Made by a program: the position numbers and the translations under genes. The notes under the pieces were generated by a model. It was not told the DNA's origin. It did no database searches and saw only the letters and a program-made list of their open reading frames with translations. DNA of 64,000 nucleotides, taken from positions 310,001 to 374,000 of the forward strand of contig NZ_JACONZ010000003.1 in NCBI RefSeq assembly GCF_014287275.1, given 5' to 3'. The DNA is from Anaerofilum hominis. GTDB taxonomy: Bacteria; Bacillota; Clostridia; Oscillospirales; Ruminococcaceae. Of the stretch, positions 34,341-42,795 are shown piece by piece (position 1 is the stretch's first letter; every line of letters starts with the position of its first letter).

Positions 34341-34564
34341 GAGGAGAAAAGCCGGGCGGGGTGAAAAAAAGGGGCTTCCCCGATGGGGACAGCAGGGTTC
34401 CAAGCCTCTGTGAATACCTTTTCCCAGCTGTAAAAATAGCCGTAAAAGGGGGCGCGGCGCTTTGCAGGACCCTGCTGTGGGGCGGGTGAGGGGCGCGGCG
34501 CTTTGCAGAGACGCGCCGGGCTTTCCCGCCGGGCAGTTTCCCTCCTGTACCCCGGGATGGGGCT

Positions 34565-35482
34565 TTATTTTGGAGCGAGAGCGGCGTCTCCCTCGTGGCG
34601 GCCGGCGATGCGGCGGGCCAGCGCGGCCAGCTTTTTTCTCAGATCGGCGGGTTCCAGCAGCTCGGCGGCCTCCCCAAAGCTCAGCAGCCAGCCCAGCGGG
34701 TACGCCTCATCCGGGAACCAGGCCCGCAGCAGCAGGCGGCCGTCCCGCTCTTCCAGCTGGTCCGCGCCGTACTCCTCCAACAGTCTCCAGCGGACGGAGG
34801 GATCGAACGCCGCCAGGATACAGACCCGGGCGGGAAAGGCGCGCGCCGGGTCAAAGCCGCCGTCCCCGGGCAGGGGGCGAGGCTCGAAAGTGCCCTCCAG
34901 CAGCTCCAGTCCCTCCATGCGGGCCAGTTTAAAGGTGCGGAAAGCCCGCCTGTCCCGGCACCAGCCGCGGAGATACCAGCTGGACCATTCAAACAGCAGC
35001 TGTGCCGGCTCCGCACAGCGCAGACCCTCGCCCGAGGGCCCGGCATAGCGGAAGCGCACCGGCCGCCTTTGGGCGATGGCCTGGCGCAGCAGCTCCAGTT
35101 TGGGGGCGAGAGAGGCGCGGTAATAACAGGCGAGATCGATGCGCAGCGCCTCGTCCGGGCCCCCGCCCGCGTCCAGCTTTTCCATCAGCTGGCGGTAGCG
35201 GGGGCTCTCGGACACGCTGTCCAGGCCCGCCAGCCCGGCCAGGATGGCGGACAGCTCGGGCCGGGTGAGCAGGGTGCGGTCCACCCGGTATCCCGGCATC
35301 ACCGAGATGCCGCCGCCCGCCCCCCGGCTGGTGGTCACCGGCACCCCGGCGCGGGCCAGCGCGTCGATGTCCCGGCTGATGGTGCGCCGGGAGACCTCAA
35401 AGCGGGAGGCCAGCTCCGGCGCGGTCACCTGCTCCCGCTGCAGCAAAATAGCCAGGATGCCGATCATCCGGTCGATCTTCAT
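34565..35482 (-). CDS. YafY-like transcriptional regulator (HTH + WYL domain)
   Basis: A 305-residue regulator: N-terminal HTH_11 (MIGILAILLQREQVTAPELASRFEVSRRTISRDIDAL, residues ~5-42), a helical linker, then a WYL domain (~140-215) with IAQRRPVRFRY and the SSWYLRGWCRDRRAFRTFKL strand, and a C-terminal WCX extension. WYL domains sense nucleotides or other ligands. The start is ATG 35482 with GGAGG 7 bases upstream; the open frame upstream to 35821 is not used. Its promoter region faces the opuC operon across 547 bases, so opuC is one possible target, but self or distant control is equally likely. Confidence 0.88.
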   Translation of the reverse strand: MKIDRMIGILAILLQREQVTAPELASRFEVSRRTISRDIDALARAGVPVTTSRGAGGGISVMPGYRVDRTLLTRPELSAILAGLAGLDSVSESPRYRQLMEKLDAGGGPDEALRIDLACYYRASLAPKLELLRQAIAQRRPVRFRYAGPSGEGLRCAEPAQLLFEWSSWYLRGWCRDRRAFRTFKLARMEGLELLEGTFEPRPLPGDGGFDPARAFPARVCILAAFDPSVRWRLLEEYGADQLEERDGRLLLRAWFPDEAYPLGWLLSFGEAAELLEPADLRKKLAALARRIAGRHEGDAALAPK

Positions 35483-35814
35483 TTTGCAACCCTCCCCCAC
35501 GGCGGTTTCTGCTTTCCCCTCTATCATACCACGACAGGCCGGGGCGGCAAAAGAAATTCGGCCGACCGGCCGCGGCGCAGGGGGGAACATCGGCCTGCAG
35601 GCGAAAAGCGCCGCAGGGCCCGGAGACCCAGCGCACAGGGGAGGAGGGCAGGGCGCGCTTTCCGCAGCCGCAGGCGCAGACCTGGCCATGCAGCGCCTGC
35701 GCAGCGGGGCCGCCGGCCCCTTTGGCCGGGCCCCCTGCGGAGAAAGCGCAAGACCGGAAAAGTATGAAGAAAATATTAAATTTACATTTTTTTTACTTTG
35801 AGGCGCGGGGCTAC

Positions 35815-35844
35815 TTGACAAAGTGACAACTTCAATAGTATTAT
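35815..35844 (+). promoter_or_regulatory. Upstream promoter (P1) of the opuC leader
   Basis: TTGACA (35815-35820), 18-base spacer, TATTAT (35839-35844). The transcript would run straight into the terminator at 35863-35903. Confidence 0.65.
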
Positions 35845-35852
35845 AAAGTTGT
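35826..35852. promoter_or_regulatory. Operator-like palindrome overlapping P1
   Basis: Arms ACAACTT (35826-35832) and AAGTTGT (35846-35852) enclose the P1 -10 hexamer, a layout typical of a repressor site. Confidence 0.5.
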
Positions 35853-35862
35853 TATAAAACAA

Positions 35863-35903
35863 GCCCCAGCCATCGTTGAGGCCGGGGCGCTTCTGTTTTT
35901 TTG
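35863..35903 (+). terminator. Leader terminator between P1 and P2 of opuC
   Basis: GCCCC.GCC / GGC.GGGGC stem with an eight-base loop, then CTTCTGTTTTTTTG. Confidence 0.75.
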
Positions 35904-35933
35904 TACAAAAAAGCAGAAGAAAAAACATTTTTT

Positions 35934-35962
35934 TTGACCTCATTGCTCAGAGGTGCTATAAT
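35934..35962 (+). promoter_or_regulatory. Proximal promoter (P2) of opuCA
   Basis: TTGACC (35934-35939), 17-base spacer, TATAAT (35957-35962), 68 bases before the opuCA start. Confidence 0.8.
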
Positions 35963-36029
35963 AACAGGAAAAAAATGGATATTAAAAACAGGGCCCAGCG
36001 CCCTGCGGAACAGCGGGAGGCAGAAAAGG

Positions 36030-37160
36030 ATGATCGAATACAGAAATGTCTGTAAGAACTACGGCGACCGCAAGATCGTCAAGGATCTCAGCTTCACGGT
36101 GGAGGACGGGCAGTTTGCCGTGCTGATCGGCCCGTCCGGCTGCGGCAAGACCACGACGCTGAAGATGCTCAACCGGCTGATCCAGTCGGACGGGGGCGAG
36201 ATCCTGCTGGACGGGAAAAACATCAACGATATCAACGCAGAGGAACTGCGCACCCACATCGGCTACGTGATCCAGCAGATCGGCCTGTTCCCCAACATGA
36301 CGGTGGAGCAGAACATCACGGTGGTGCCGCGGTTGCTGAAATGGGATAAAGAGCGCTGCAACAAGCGGGTGCGCGAGCTGCTGGCGCTGGTGGATATGGA
36401 CTATGACACCTATGCAAAGAAATATCCCAACGAGCTGTCGGGCGGGCAGCAGCAGCGCGTGGGCGTGCTGCGCGCGCTGGCGGCCGAGCCGCCGGTCATT
36501 TTGATGGACGAACCTTTCGGCGCTCTGGACCCCATCACCCGCGACGCGCTGCAGGACGAGGTCAAAAACCTGCAGAAGCGGCTGCACAAAACCATTATCT
36601 TTGTCACCCACGACATGAACGAGGCCATCAAGATGGCCGACGTGATCTTGTTTATGAGCGACGGCGAGCTGCTGCAGAAGGCCTCTCCCGAGGAGATGCT
36701 GCGCGCGCCGGCCAACGACACGGTGCGCGAGTTTATGGGCAAGCATGTGTCGCAGGGCGTTGCCGGGCAGGACAACATCCCCTGCGGCGAGATCATGCGC
36801 AAGAACGTGGCCAAGGTGTCCGACACCTGGCGCACGCTGGAGTGCGTGCAGCTGATGAGCAGCCGCGAGATCGACTCTCTGGTGGTGGTGGACGACAGCG
36901 ACCGCTACCTGGGCGTGGTCACCATCGAGGGCATCAAGGCGCGCGGCAAGGCGGGCGCTTCGGTGCGCAACATCCTGGAGACCACGGTGCCCACCGTGCG
37001 CACCGACACCCTGGCCAAAGAGGCCTTTGCCACGCTGGACAGCACCAAGGCGCGTTATCTAGTGGTGCTGGACAAGGACGACCGCGCTGTGGGCATCATC
37101 ACCCGCACCAGCATGTCGAAGGCCCTGGCCTATATGGTCTGGGGAGGTGACGCCGTATGA
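36030..37160 (+). CDS. opuCA: Osmoprotectant ABC transporter ATP-binding protein with CBS domains
   Basis: The 376-residue ATPase of an OpuC-type importer for glycine betaine, choline or carnitine. It has Walker A GPSGCGKTTT at ~33-42, Q-loop YVIQQIGLFPNMT, signature LSGGQQQRVGVLRAL, Walker B VILMDEPFGALDP, and H-loop FVTHDMNEA. After ~residue 250 come two CBS modules (MRKNVAKVSDTWRTLECVQL, DSLVVVDDSDRYLGVV; then VRTDTLAKEAF, YLVVLDKDDRAVGIITR), which in OpuA-type systems sense ionic strength or nucleotides. The start is ATG 36030 with GGGAGG about 12 bases upstream. Overlaps opuCB by 4 bases. Confidence 0.92.
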   Translation: MIEYRNVCKNYGDRKIVKDLSFTVEDGQFAVLIGPSGCGKTTTLKMLNRLIQSDGGEILLDGKNINDINAEELRTHIGYVIQQIGLFPNMTVEQNITVVPRLLKWDKERCNKRVRELLALVDMDYDTYAKKYPNELSGGQQQRVGVLRALAAEPPVILMDEPFGALDPITRDALQDEVKNLQKRLHKTIIFVTHDMNEAIKMADVILFMSDGELLQKASPEEMLRAPANDTVREFMGKHVSQGVAGQDNIPCGEIMRKNVAKVSDTWRTLECVQLMSSREIDSLVVVDDSDRYLGVVTIEGIKARGKAGASVRNILETTVPTVRTDTLAKEAFATLDSTKARYLVVLDKDDRAVGIITRTSMSKALAYMVWGGDAV

Positions 37161-37795
37161 CCCACCTCATCGAGCTCTATGGCGCCATGCTGGTAAAGGC
37201 CATTTTTGTGCATCTGGCGTATGTGCTGGTCTCGGTGGCCGCGGCCACGGTGGTGGCGCTGCTGCTGGGCGTACTGCTCTCGCGGGCGCCGCGCATCGCC
37301 GGGCTGGTGATGCCGGTCATCTCGATCTTCCAGACCATCCCCGGCATCGTCTTTATCGGCATCCTGTATCTCTATCTCGGCATGGTGCCGGTCACCGCCT
37401 TTACCGCGCTGGCCATCTATGCCATCTTCCCCATCCTCAAAAACACCTATGCGGGGCTGCTGGGGGTGGAGGAAAAGTATAAGGAGGCCGCCCGCGGCTG
37501 CGGCATGAACGCGCGGCAGATCCTGTTTAAGGTAGAGCTGCCCCTGGCCATGCCCACCATCTTCGCCGGCATCCGCATGTCCACTGTTTACACGGTGAGC
37601 TGGGCGGTGCTGACGGCCATGATCGGTCTTGGGGGCCTGGGCGAGTTTGTCTACCGGGGCGTTTCCACCAACAACAGCACCCTCACCGTGATCGGCGCGG
37701 TGCCCGCCGCGCTGATGGCCATCGGCCTGGGCGCGCTGATCGACTTGATACAGAAAAAGGTCACTCCGCGCGGCCTGCAGGAGGTGAAGAACTGA
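37157..37795 (+). CDS. opuCB: Osmoprotectant ABC transporter permease
   Basis: A 212-residue permease with about five or six membrane helices and the BPD_transp_1 domain. The cytoplasmic EAA loop that docks the ATPase reads YKEAARGCGMNARQILFKVELPLAMPTIFAGI. Its start lies in an ATGA overlap with opuCA and its stop overlaps the next permease by one base, so expression is tightly coupled. Two permease genes in one operon point to a heterodimeric channel, as in B. subtilis OpuC. Confidence 0.92.
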   Translation: MTHLIELYGAMLVKAIFVHLAYVLVSVAAATVVALLLGVLLSRAPRIAGLVMPVISIFQTIPGIVFIGILYLYLGMVPVTAFTALAIYAIFPILKNTYAGLLGVEEKYKEAARGCGMNARQILFKVELPLAMPTIFAGIRMSTVYTVSWAVLTAMIGLGGLGEFVYRGVSTNNSTLTVIGAVPAALMAIGLGALIDLIQKKVTPRGLQEVKN

Positions 37796-38388
37796 TGGAT
37801 TGGAGCAGAGTTTGGGAGCATTTCACCATCGTCGCCATCGCCAGTGTCTTTACCATCCTGCTGGGGCTGCTGCTGGGCTTCACCGCCCATCTGAACCGAA
37901 AAGCGGGCAAGGTCATCCTGGCTGTGGTGGACGTGCTGCAGACCATTCCGGCGCTGGCGCTGCTGGGCATCATCATGGTGTTCTTCGGCGGCAGCCGCAC
38001 CACCGTCATCGTCGGCCTGGTGCTGTACTCGCTGCTGCCGGTGGTGCGCAACACCTGCACCGGGCTTGAAAGTGTGAGCCCCGCAGTGAAAGAGGCGGCT
38101 CTGGGCATGGGCATGAGCAAGACCTACCGGCTGTTCCGGGTAGAGTTCCCCATCGCCTTTCCCACCATTTTCACCGGCATCCGCATCGCGGTGGTCACCT
38201 CCATCAGCGTGGCCGTGTTCGGCACCTTTGTGGGCGGCGGCGGTCTGGGACAGGTCATCTACCGCGGCATCTATGTACAGGATATGAGCCGCATCCTGTT
38301 CGGCACCGTGTCGCTGATGGTGATGGCCGTAGTGCTGGATTTTATCATGTCGCTGGTCGAAAAGAGGCTTTACCGGCACCAGATGTGA
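37795..38388 (+). CDS. opuCD: Osmoprotectant ABC transporter permease (second subunit)
   Basis: A 197-residue permease. The EAA loop is VKEAALGMGMSKTYRLFRVEFPIAFPTIFTGIRI, and the helices follow the same plan as the first subunit (FTILLGLLLGFTAHL, ALALLGIIMVFFGG, FGTFVGGGGLGQVIYRGI). The start ATG shares an A with the opuCB stop (TGATGG). In B. subtilis the order is CA-CB-CC-CD; here the second permease precedes the binding protein. The symbol is by position and similarity. Confidence 0.9.
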   Translation: MDWSRVWEHFTIVAIASVFTILLGLLLGFTAHLNRKAGKVILAVVDVLQTIPALALLGIIMVFFGGSRTTVIVGLVLYSLLPVVRNTCTGLESVSPAVKEAALGMGMSKTYRLFRVEFPIAFPTIFTGIRIAVVTSISVAVFGTFVGGGGLGQVIYRGIYVQDMSRILFGTVSLMVMAVVLDFIMSLVEKRLYRHQM

Positions 38389-38453
38389 GGATGCCGGAGG
38401 CTTTGCAGACAACTTTGAAACGGGATCTTGACAAGAGAAAAGGAGGACACTAC

Positions 38454-39374
38454 ATGAAGAGATTGAAAAAATTATCCGCTCTGCTGCTGAGTGTGCTGAT
38501 GGCGGTCACGCTGCTGTCCGGCTGCGGCGGCAGCAAAAACACCATCGTCATCCTGGACGGCGAGTTTGCCGAGCCGGAGATCATCGCCGAGATGGCGAAG
38601 ATGCTCATTGAGGACAAGACCGACCTGAAAGCGAAGATCAAGGACGCCATGACCCCGGTGTTCGGGTTCAACGAGATGAACGAGGGCAAGATCGACCTGA
38701 TGCTCAGCTACGACGGCAGCCTGCTGGTCACCTTTTTGAAACACGACGACTCGGAGGTGCCCGAGGGTATGAGCACCTACGACTACGCCCAGCAGGTGGC
38801 GGCGGAAGAATGCAATGTCCATCTGCTGGAAAAGCTGGGCGCGAACAACACCTATTCCATCGCGGTGCGCCGCGAGACCGCGGAAAAGTATGACCTCAAG
38901 ACCATCAGCGACCTGGTGCCGGTGGCCGGCGAGCTGGTGTTCGGCGCCGAGCACAAGTTCTTTGACGAGGAGGGCCTGATCCGCTATAAGCCCATGTGCA
39001 AGGCGTACGGCCTTGAGTTCAAGGACGGCAAATCCATCGACCTGAACCTGAAATACTCCGCCATCGCCAGCGGCGAGATCGACGTCACCGAGATCTACGC
39101 GACCGACGGCCAGCGCATGGCCAACGACCTGGTGCTGCTGGAGGACGATAAGGGCTTTTTCCCGGAGTACAACCTGGCGCTGCTGGTGCGCAACGACCTG
39201 TTTGAGGATTACAAGGACGCCGCCCCCGAGCTGGAAGAGGTGCTCAACCTGCTGGCGGGAAAGATCAGCAACGACGCCATTGCCCAGATGAGCTACGAGG
39301 TGGACGTGAACAAGCGCGAGCCCGAGGACGTGGCCCGTGAGTGGCTGGTGGAGCAGGGCCTGCTGAAAGGCTAG
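38454..39374 (+). CDS. opuCC: Osmoprotectant-binding lipoprotein
   Basis: A 306-residue substrate-binding lipoprotein of the OpuAC family with lipobox LSGC (Cys22). Recognisable parts are the start IVILDGEFAEPEIIAEMAKMLIED, LMLSYDGSLLVTFL, KYDLKTISDLVPVAGELVFGAEHKF, SGEIDVTEIYATDGQRM and PEYNLALLVRND, which follow the QAT-type binding proteins (OpuCC, ProX of Archaeoglobus type). It hands quaternary ammonium compounds to the two permeases. The start was chosen at ATG 38454, with AGGAGG 7 bases upstream. A terminator follows, closing the operon. Confidence 0.92.
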   Translation: MKRLKKLSALLLSVLMAVTLLSGCGGSKNTIVILDGEFAEPEIIAEMAKMLIEDKTDLKAKIKDAMTPVFGFNEMNEGKIDLMLSYDGSLLVTFLKHDDSEVPEGMSTYDYAQQVAAEECNVHLLEKLGANNTYSIAVRRETAEKYDLKTISDLVPVAGELVFGAEHKFFDEEGLIRYKPMCKAYGLEFKDGKSIDLNLKYSAIASGEIDVTEIYATDGQRMANDLVLLEDDKGFFPEYNLALLVRNDLFEDYKDAAPELEEVLNLLAGKISNDAIAQMSYEVDVNKREPEDVAREWLVEQGLLKG

Positions 39375-39405
39375 GCAAGTGCCTGGGACCGCTGACAAGT
39401 AAGAC

Positions 39406-39447
39406 AAAAAGAGAGGACGCGGCAGCTGCCGCGCCCTCTCTTTTTGC
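39406..39447 (+). terminator. Terminator of the opuC operon
   Basis: AAAAAGAGAGG / CCTCTCTTTTT with an internal palindrome CGCGGCAGCTGCCGCG; very stable. Confidence 0.92.
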
Positions 39448-39550
39448 GCTTTGAAAGGCGCGGGGGCGGAAGATCTCGCCACGTGACGGGTGATGAGAAA
39501 AAAATAGCGCTGCTGAAAGAAACTGGACAGTTTGATCAAGACGAAAGGCC

Positions 39551-39578
39551 TTGACAGAAAAGAAAAAAAGGGTATACT
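39551..39578 (+). promoter_or_regulatory. Promoter of the CocE-like hydrolase gene
   Basis: TTGACA (39551-39556), 16-base spacer, TATACT (39573-39578), in an AT-rich region that marks the left edge of the catabolic island. Confidence 0.75.
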
Positions 39579-39587
39579 TAATTTAAT

Positions 39588-39599
39588 CCTGTATTACAA
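39588..39599 (-). promoter_or_regulatory. Operator-like site 1 (GntR regulon candidate)
   Basis: Minus-strand TTGTAATACAGG, 10 bases after the -10 hexamer, so it covers the transcription start. Same word as at 41558 and 42741. Confidence 0.6.
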
Positions 39600-39697
39600 C
39601 ATGACAACAAACAAGCTATCCGCTGCGTATTCGTATCGACTCCGGGCGCGCACTTTAGCAGGTGCCCTCCCTGTATGTTAACTTAGGAGGTCATTTT

Positions 39698-41428
39698 ATG
39701 TCGGTTTGTAAGAATGAGATCATTTATCGCCGGGCTCCGGGACTTTCGGACCCGGGCTGCAGTTATCCCGGATTTGCCCCGGAATCAAAGGTGCTCAAAA
39801 AAGGGTCTGTCTGCCGCGCAGGGCATGCGCCGCTGGCCTGCGATATCCTGTTCGAACGGGACACGGCCATTACGGTACGTGACGGCACTATCTTATACGC
39901 GGATATTTATCGTCCGGTGGGAGAGGAAAAAGTTCCGGCGATTCTTAATTCCACTACTTTTGGAAAATCTACCGATGAGAAAAAGCCGGCTATGATCCAG
40001 CAGAAAGCGGCGTCCGGCGAACAATTTCCGGGCGTACCTAAAAGTATGACCTCAGGTCTGAATAGTTTTGAATCCACCGACCCGGGTTTTTTTGTTCCTC
40101 ATGGTTACGCGGTGGTAAATCTGGATATCCGCGGCAGTTACATGTCCGGCGGTGACAATCCCTATTTTGGTACGCAGGAAGCTGAGGATGATTACGACGT
40201 TATTGAATGGCTTGCCATGCAGGAGTGGTGCAGCGGCGCTGTCGCTATGACCGGTAATTCCTGGCTGGGCATCAATCAGTGGTTTGCAGCAGCCCAAAGG
40301 CCGCCGCATCTGGTTTGTATTGCCCCTTGGGAGGGCTGGTACGATATGTATCGCGATGAATATATGGTGGGCGGCATCCCGAATTATCCTGGTTTTCGCT
40401 TTAATAACGCCTATAGTGAGGGCGGAAAGATGGAGGATGTAGTGGCAAATTGCCTTGCCCATCCCCTGTTGGATGAGTACTGGAAAGATAAGGCGGCTCA
40501 TCCCGAGAAGATCGAGATCCCCGTTTATGCCACTGCTTCGTGGAGCAGCGTTGTGCATTGCCAGGGCACGCTGAATGCCTGGCGCAAGGTCCCCACAGAT
40601 CAAAAATGGCTGCGGGTCCACAATACCCAGGAGTGGAGGGATACTTACGACGAAAACAATTCTCAGGACCTGCTGCGCTTTTTCGACCATTATATGAAAA
40701 AAGAAGAAAATGGTTGGGAGAACACGCCCAAAGTACGCCTTTCGGTTCTGGACCCGGGTGGACAGGACATTGTCGAACGGCCGGAAAAGGAATTTCCACT
40801 GGAACGCCAGCGGCTGTGTGAGTTGTATCTGGATGCAGCTGCGGGCAAATTGTGCGAGACGCTGCCGGAGAAAGAGGCTGAGGCGCGATATTCCGGCTGG
40901 AATGGCAAAGATATGGTTAAATTCCGCTATACTTTCGACAAGGAGACAGAACTCGTCGGTTATAGCAGTGTGCGGTTGTATGTGGAATCGCACGGATACA
41001 ATGATCTGGACCTGTTCGTAAAATTGGAGAAGCTGGGTGCGGATGGCCGACGAGCCGAACATATCTCAGTGGCGACGGTACCTGATTTTGACCGCTATTC
41101 AGGTCCGACGGGCCGCCAGCGTGTGTCCCTGCGTAATCTGGATCCGGAAAAATCGGCACCGAATGAGCCTTATCACACATTTGACCAAGTGCAAAAGCTG
41201 CGCCCGCATGAGATAGTGCCGGTGGAAATAGGCCTGTTTCCCACCGGTCTGCGTTTTCACAAGGGGGAATCCATTGAACTTAAAATTGCCGGCTGGTGCT
41301 TTTACGATGTGCCGGGGGGATTTGGAAATCTGCTCCACATGGGCATCGATAATAATGGAGAACATGTGATCCACACCGGTGGGCAGTTTGCTTCAAAGGT
41401 CGTGCTGCCCATGATCCCGTTGGAATAA
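39698..41428 (+). CDS. CocE/NonD family hydrolase (peptidase S15-like)
   Basis: A 576-residue alpha/beta hydrolase. The catalytic part has ITVRDGTILYADIYRP, HGYAVVNLDIRGSYMSGG, and the nucleophile elbow GNSWLGI, in which Ser is the nucleophile. A C-terminal PepX_C jelly-roll domain (~350-576) contains YLDAAAGKLCE, FRYTFDKETELVGYSSVRLY and KGESIELKIAGW. The family includes cocaine esterase, X-Pro dipeptidyl peptidases and acylases; here an ester or amide of a plant or sugar compound is plausible. There is no signal peptide, so it acts inside the cell. The start is ATG 39698 with AGGAGG 7 bases upstream. Codon use is less GC-biased than in the flanks. It shares an operator-like site with the operon downstream. 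Confidence 0.88.
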   Translation: MSVCKNEIIYRRAPGLSDPGCSYPGFAPESKVLKKGSVCRAGHAPLACDILFERDTAITVRDGTILYADIYRPVGEEKVPAILNSTTFGKSTDEKKPAMIQQKAASGEQFPGVPKSMTSGLNSFESTDPGFFVPHGYAVVNLDIRGSYMSGGDNPYFGTQEAEDDYDVIEWLAMQEWCSGAVAMTGNSWLGINQWFAAAQRPPHLVCIAPWEGWYDMYRDEYMVGGIPNYPGFRFNNAYSEGGKMEDVVANCLAHPLLDEYWKDKAAHPEKIEIPVYATASWSSVVHCQGTLNAWRKVPTDQKWLRVHNTQEWRDTYDENNSQDLLRFFDHYMKKEENGWENTPKVRLSVLDPGGQDIVERPEKEFPLERQRLCELYLDAAAGKLCETLPEKEAEARYSGWNGKDMVKFRYTFDKETELVGYSSVRLYVESHGYNDLDLFVKLEKLGADGRRAEHISVATVPDFDRYSGPTGRQRVSLRNLDPEKSAPNEPYHTFDQVQKLRPHEIVPVEIGLFPTGLRFHKGESIELKIAGWCFYDVPGGFGNLLHMGIDNNGEHVIHTGGQFASKVVLPMIPLE

Positions 41429-41436
41429 GCCGATCC

Positions 41437-41483
41437 GGCAAAGTGACCGCAGGCCCTGCAGGGTCTGCGGCCATTTTGCCTTT
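41437..41483 (+). terminator. Terminator of the hydrolase gene
   Basis: GGCAAA.TG.CCGCAG / CTGCGG.CA.TTTGCC arms (imperfect) with inner palindrome CCCTGCAGGG, then CTTTTAATAAAAAA. Confidence 0.7.
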
Positions 41484-41515
41484 TAATAAAAAAGGAATTT
41501 TTTGGGTGTTTTATA

Positions 41516-41544
41516 TTGACAAATGTTTAACAATTGGATACAAT
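41516..41544 (+). promoter_or_regulatory. Promoter of the GntR regulator gene
   Basis: TTGACA (41516-41521), 17-base spacer, TACAAT (41539-41544). A 200-base leader follows. Confidence 0.8.
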
Positions 41545-41557
41545 TTTGCATGTATAC

Positions 41558-41568
41558 TTGTAATACAA
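41558..41568 (+). promoter_or_regulatory. Operator-like site 2 (GntR autoregulation candidate)
   Basis: TTGTAATACAA, a perfect odd palindrome (TTGTA-A-TACAA), 13 bases after the -10 hexamer. Confidence 0.6.
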
Positions 41569-41741
41569 TATTACAGTATGAAGACCATTTCTAATGGACA
41601 GACATCTCTTAATGCGTATAGAAGTAGTTTCTGAAATAAAACAAAAAATCGTTCTCCTGCTTTTCAGAGAAAGGAAAATCAAAATAACAATACCCAAACA
41701 AATTCATTCTGGTACAATAAAAAGTCGTGAGGAGAGAGTCC

Positions 41742-42449
41742 ATGAATTTATCCCCTGTAAAAAAAACAAGCATCAGCGATCAGGTGTTTGAGCAGCTGAA
41801 GACAAATCTAATTGATGGTACCTGGCGTCCGGGAGAGAAGATCCCCTCTGAAAACGATTTGGCCAGCGCTTTTGGAGTGAGCCGGGTAACGGCCCGGCAG
41901 GCGCTTTCCCGCCTGTCAACATTGGGGCTGATCGAGACGCGTCTGGGCGAGGGGTCCTTTGTGAGGGAGATCAAACCGGGAGATTTTCTGCAGGATATGA
42001 TCCCCAATGTGTATCTTAATTATGAGCTTAGCCACGACTCGATCCGGGAGGTGCTGGAGTTCCGTCTGCTTTACGAGGTAGAGGTCGCCGGGCTTGCGGC
42101 GCAGCGCATCAATGACGCCCAGATCCTTCAGTTGGAGCAAAGCTATGAAAAAATGAAAAAGTTCGCTTTACAAAGCCTTGAAAATTACACAGAAGAGGAT
42201 CTCAGCTTTCATTCTATGCTGGCGCAGGCTACCGGAAATTCGTTGGTCATCCAACTGAGCGGGATCATGAACGACCTGCTGCGGGTAACCATCAATAAGC
42301 TCACCAGCAATATTGGTACCGACAACGGACTACACTATCACCACAAGCTTATCAGAGCCTGCCGCAGTCATGATCCGCAAGCAGCCAAGAGTGTGATGTT
42401 AGAGCATCTGCAGCAAACTTTATCGGATTTTCAAAAAACAGAAAATTGA
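41742..42449 (+). CDS. GntR family transcriptional regulator (FadR/FCD subfamily)
   Basis: A 235-residue regulator. Its winged helix is at residues ~8-75 (SISDQVFEQLKTNLIDGTWRPGEKIPSENDLA, FGVSRVTARQALSRLSTLGLIE). The all-helical FCD ligand domain follows (~95-230) with the metal-binding pattern: REVLEFRLLYEVEVAGLA, LSFHSMLAQATGN and the late HYHHKLIRACRSHD. FCD members usually sense small carboxylates or sugar acids and leave DNA when the ligand binds. The start ATG has GAGGAGAG upstream. It sits between the hydrolase gene and the long operon, and all three promoters carry the same short palindromic word, so it is the likely local repressor. Confidence 0.92.
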   Translation: MNLSPVKKTSISDQVFEQLKTNLIDGTWRPGEKIPSENDLASAFGVSRVTARQALSRLSTLGLIETRLGEGSFVREIKPGDFLQDMIPNVYLNYELSHDSIREVLEFRLLYEVEVAGLAAQRINDAQILQLEQSYEKMKKFALQSLENYTEEDLSFHSMLAQATGNSLVIQLSGIMNDLLRVTINKLTSNIGTDNGLHYHHKLIRACRSHDPQAAKSVMLEHLQQTLSDFQKTEN

Positions 42450-42481
42450 GTACACCGCAAGGTGGCCCATATTAAAAAAAT

Positions 42482-42517
42482 AAAAGGCAGCTGTTTTACA
42501 GCTGCCTTTTATTTTTG
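42482..42517 (+). terminator. Terminator of the GntR regulator gene
   Basis: AAAAGGCAGCTGT / ACAGCTGCCTTTT with a short loop, then ATTTTTG. Confidence 0.9.
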
Positions 42518-42686
42518 CCGGGCCTTTCTATCCGCATAATTAAGTTTTTTGAAAAAAGAAAAGTGTAACAAAAGATCCTTAACAGCTTAAAAAAACTTTC
42601 AGGCCGGACTGGGTAAAAAAACAAATTTGTGAGATTACGCTAAAAATATTCAATAAATATCTTGTATTTTAACCATAAAATATAGA

Positions 42687-42715
42687 TTGACAGTCCAACA
42701 ACTTGAATGTATACT
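42687..42715 (+). promoter_or_regulatory. Promoter of the dehydrogenase-transketolase-transporter operon
   Basis: TTGACA (42687-42692), 17-base spacer, TATACT (42710-42715). Confidence 0.85.
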
Positions 42716-42740
42716 AGTCACATAGCAAGATAGCTGGTAG

Positions 42741-42752
42741 TTGTCATACAGG
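42741..42752 (+). promoter_or_regulatory. Operator-like site 3 (GntR regulon candidate)
   Basis: TTGTCATACAGG, one base different from site 1, located 25 bases after the -10 hexamer where it could block early elongation. Confidence 0.6.
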
Positions 42753-42795
42753 ATAAAACAAGAGAAATGAGTCCGCTAAAGGAGTTGTTGGATCA

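Larger units (their letters stand above)
35483..36029. other. Regulatory region between the WYL regulator and opuCA
   Basis: GC-rich to 35755, then abruptly AT-rich. It contains two promoters, a palindrome and a terminator (annotated separately). No gene seen. Confidence 0.7.
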
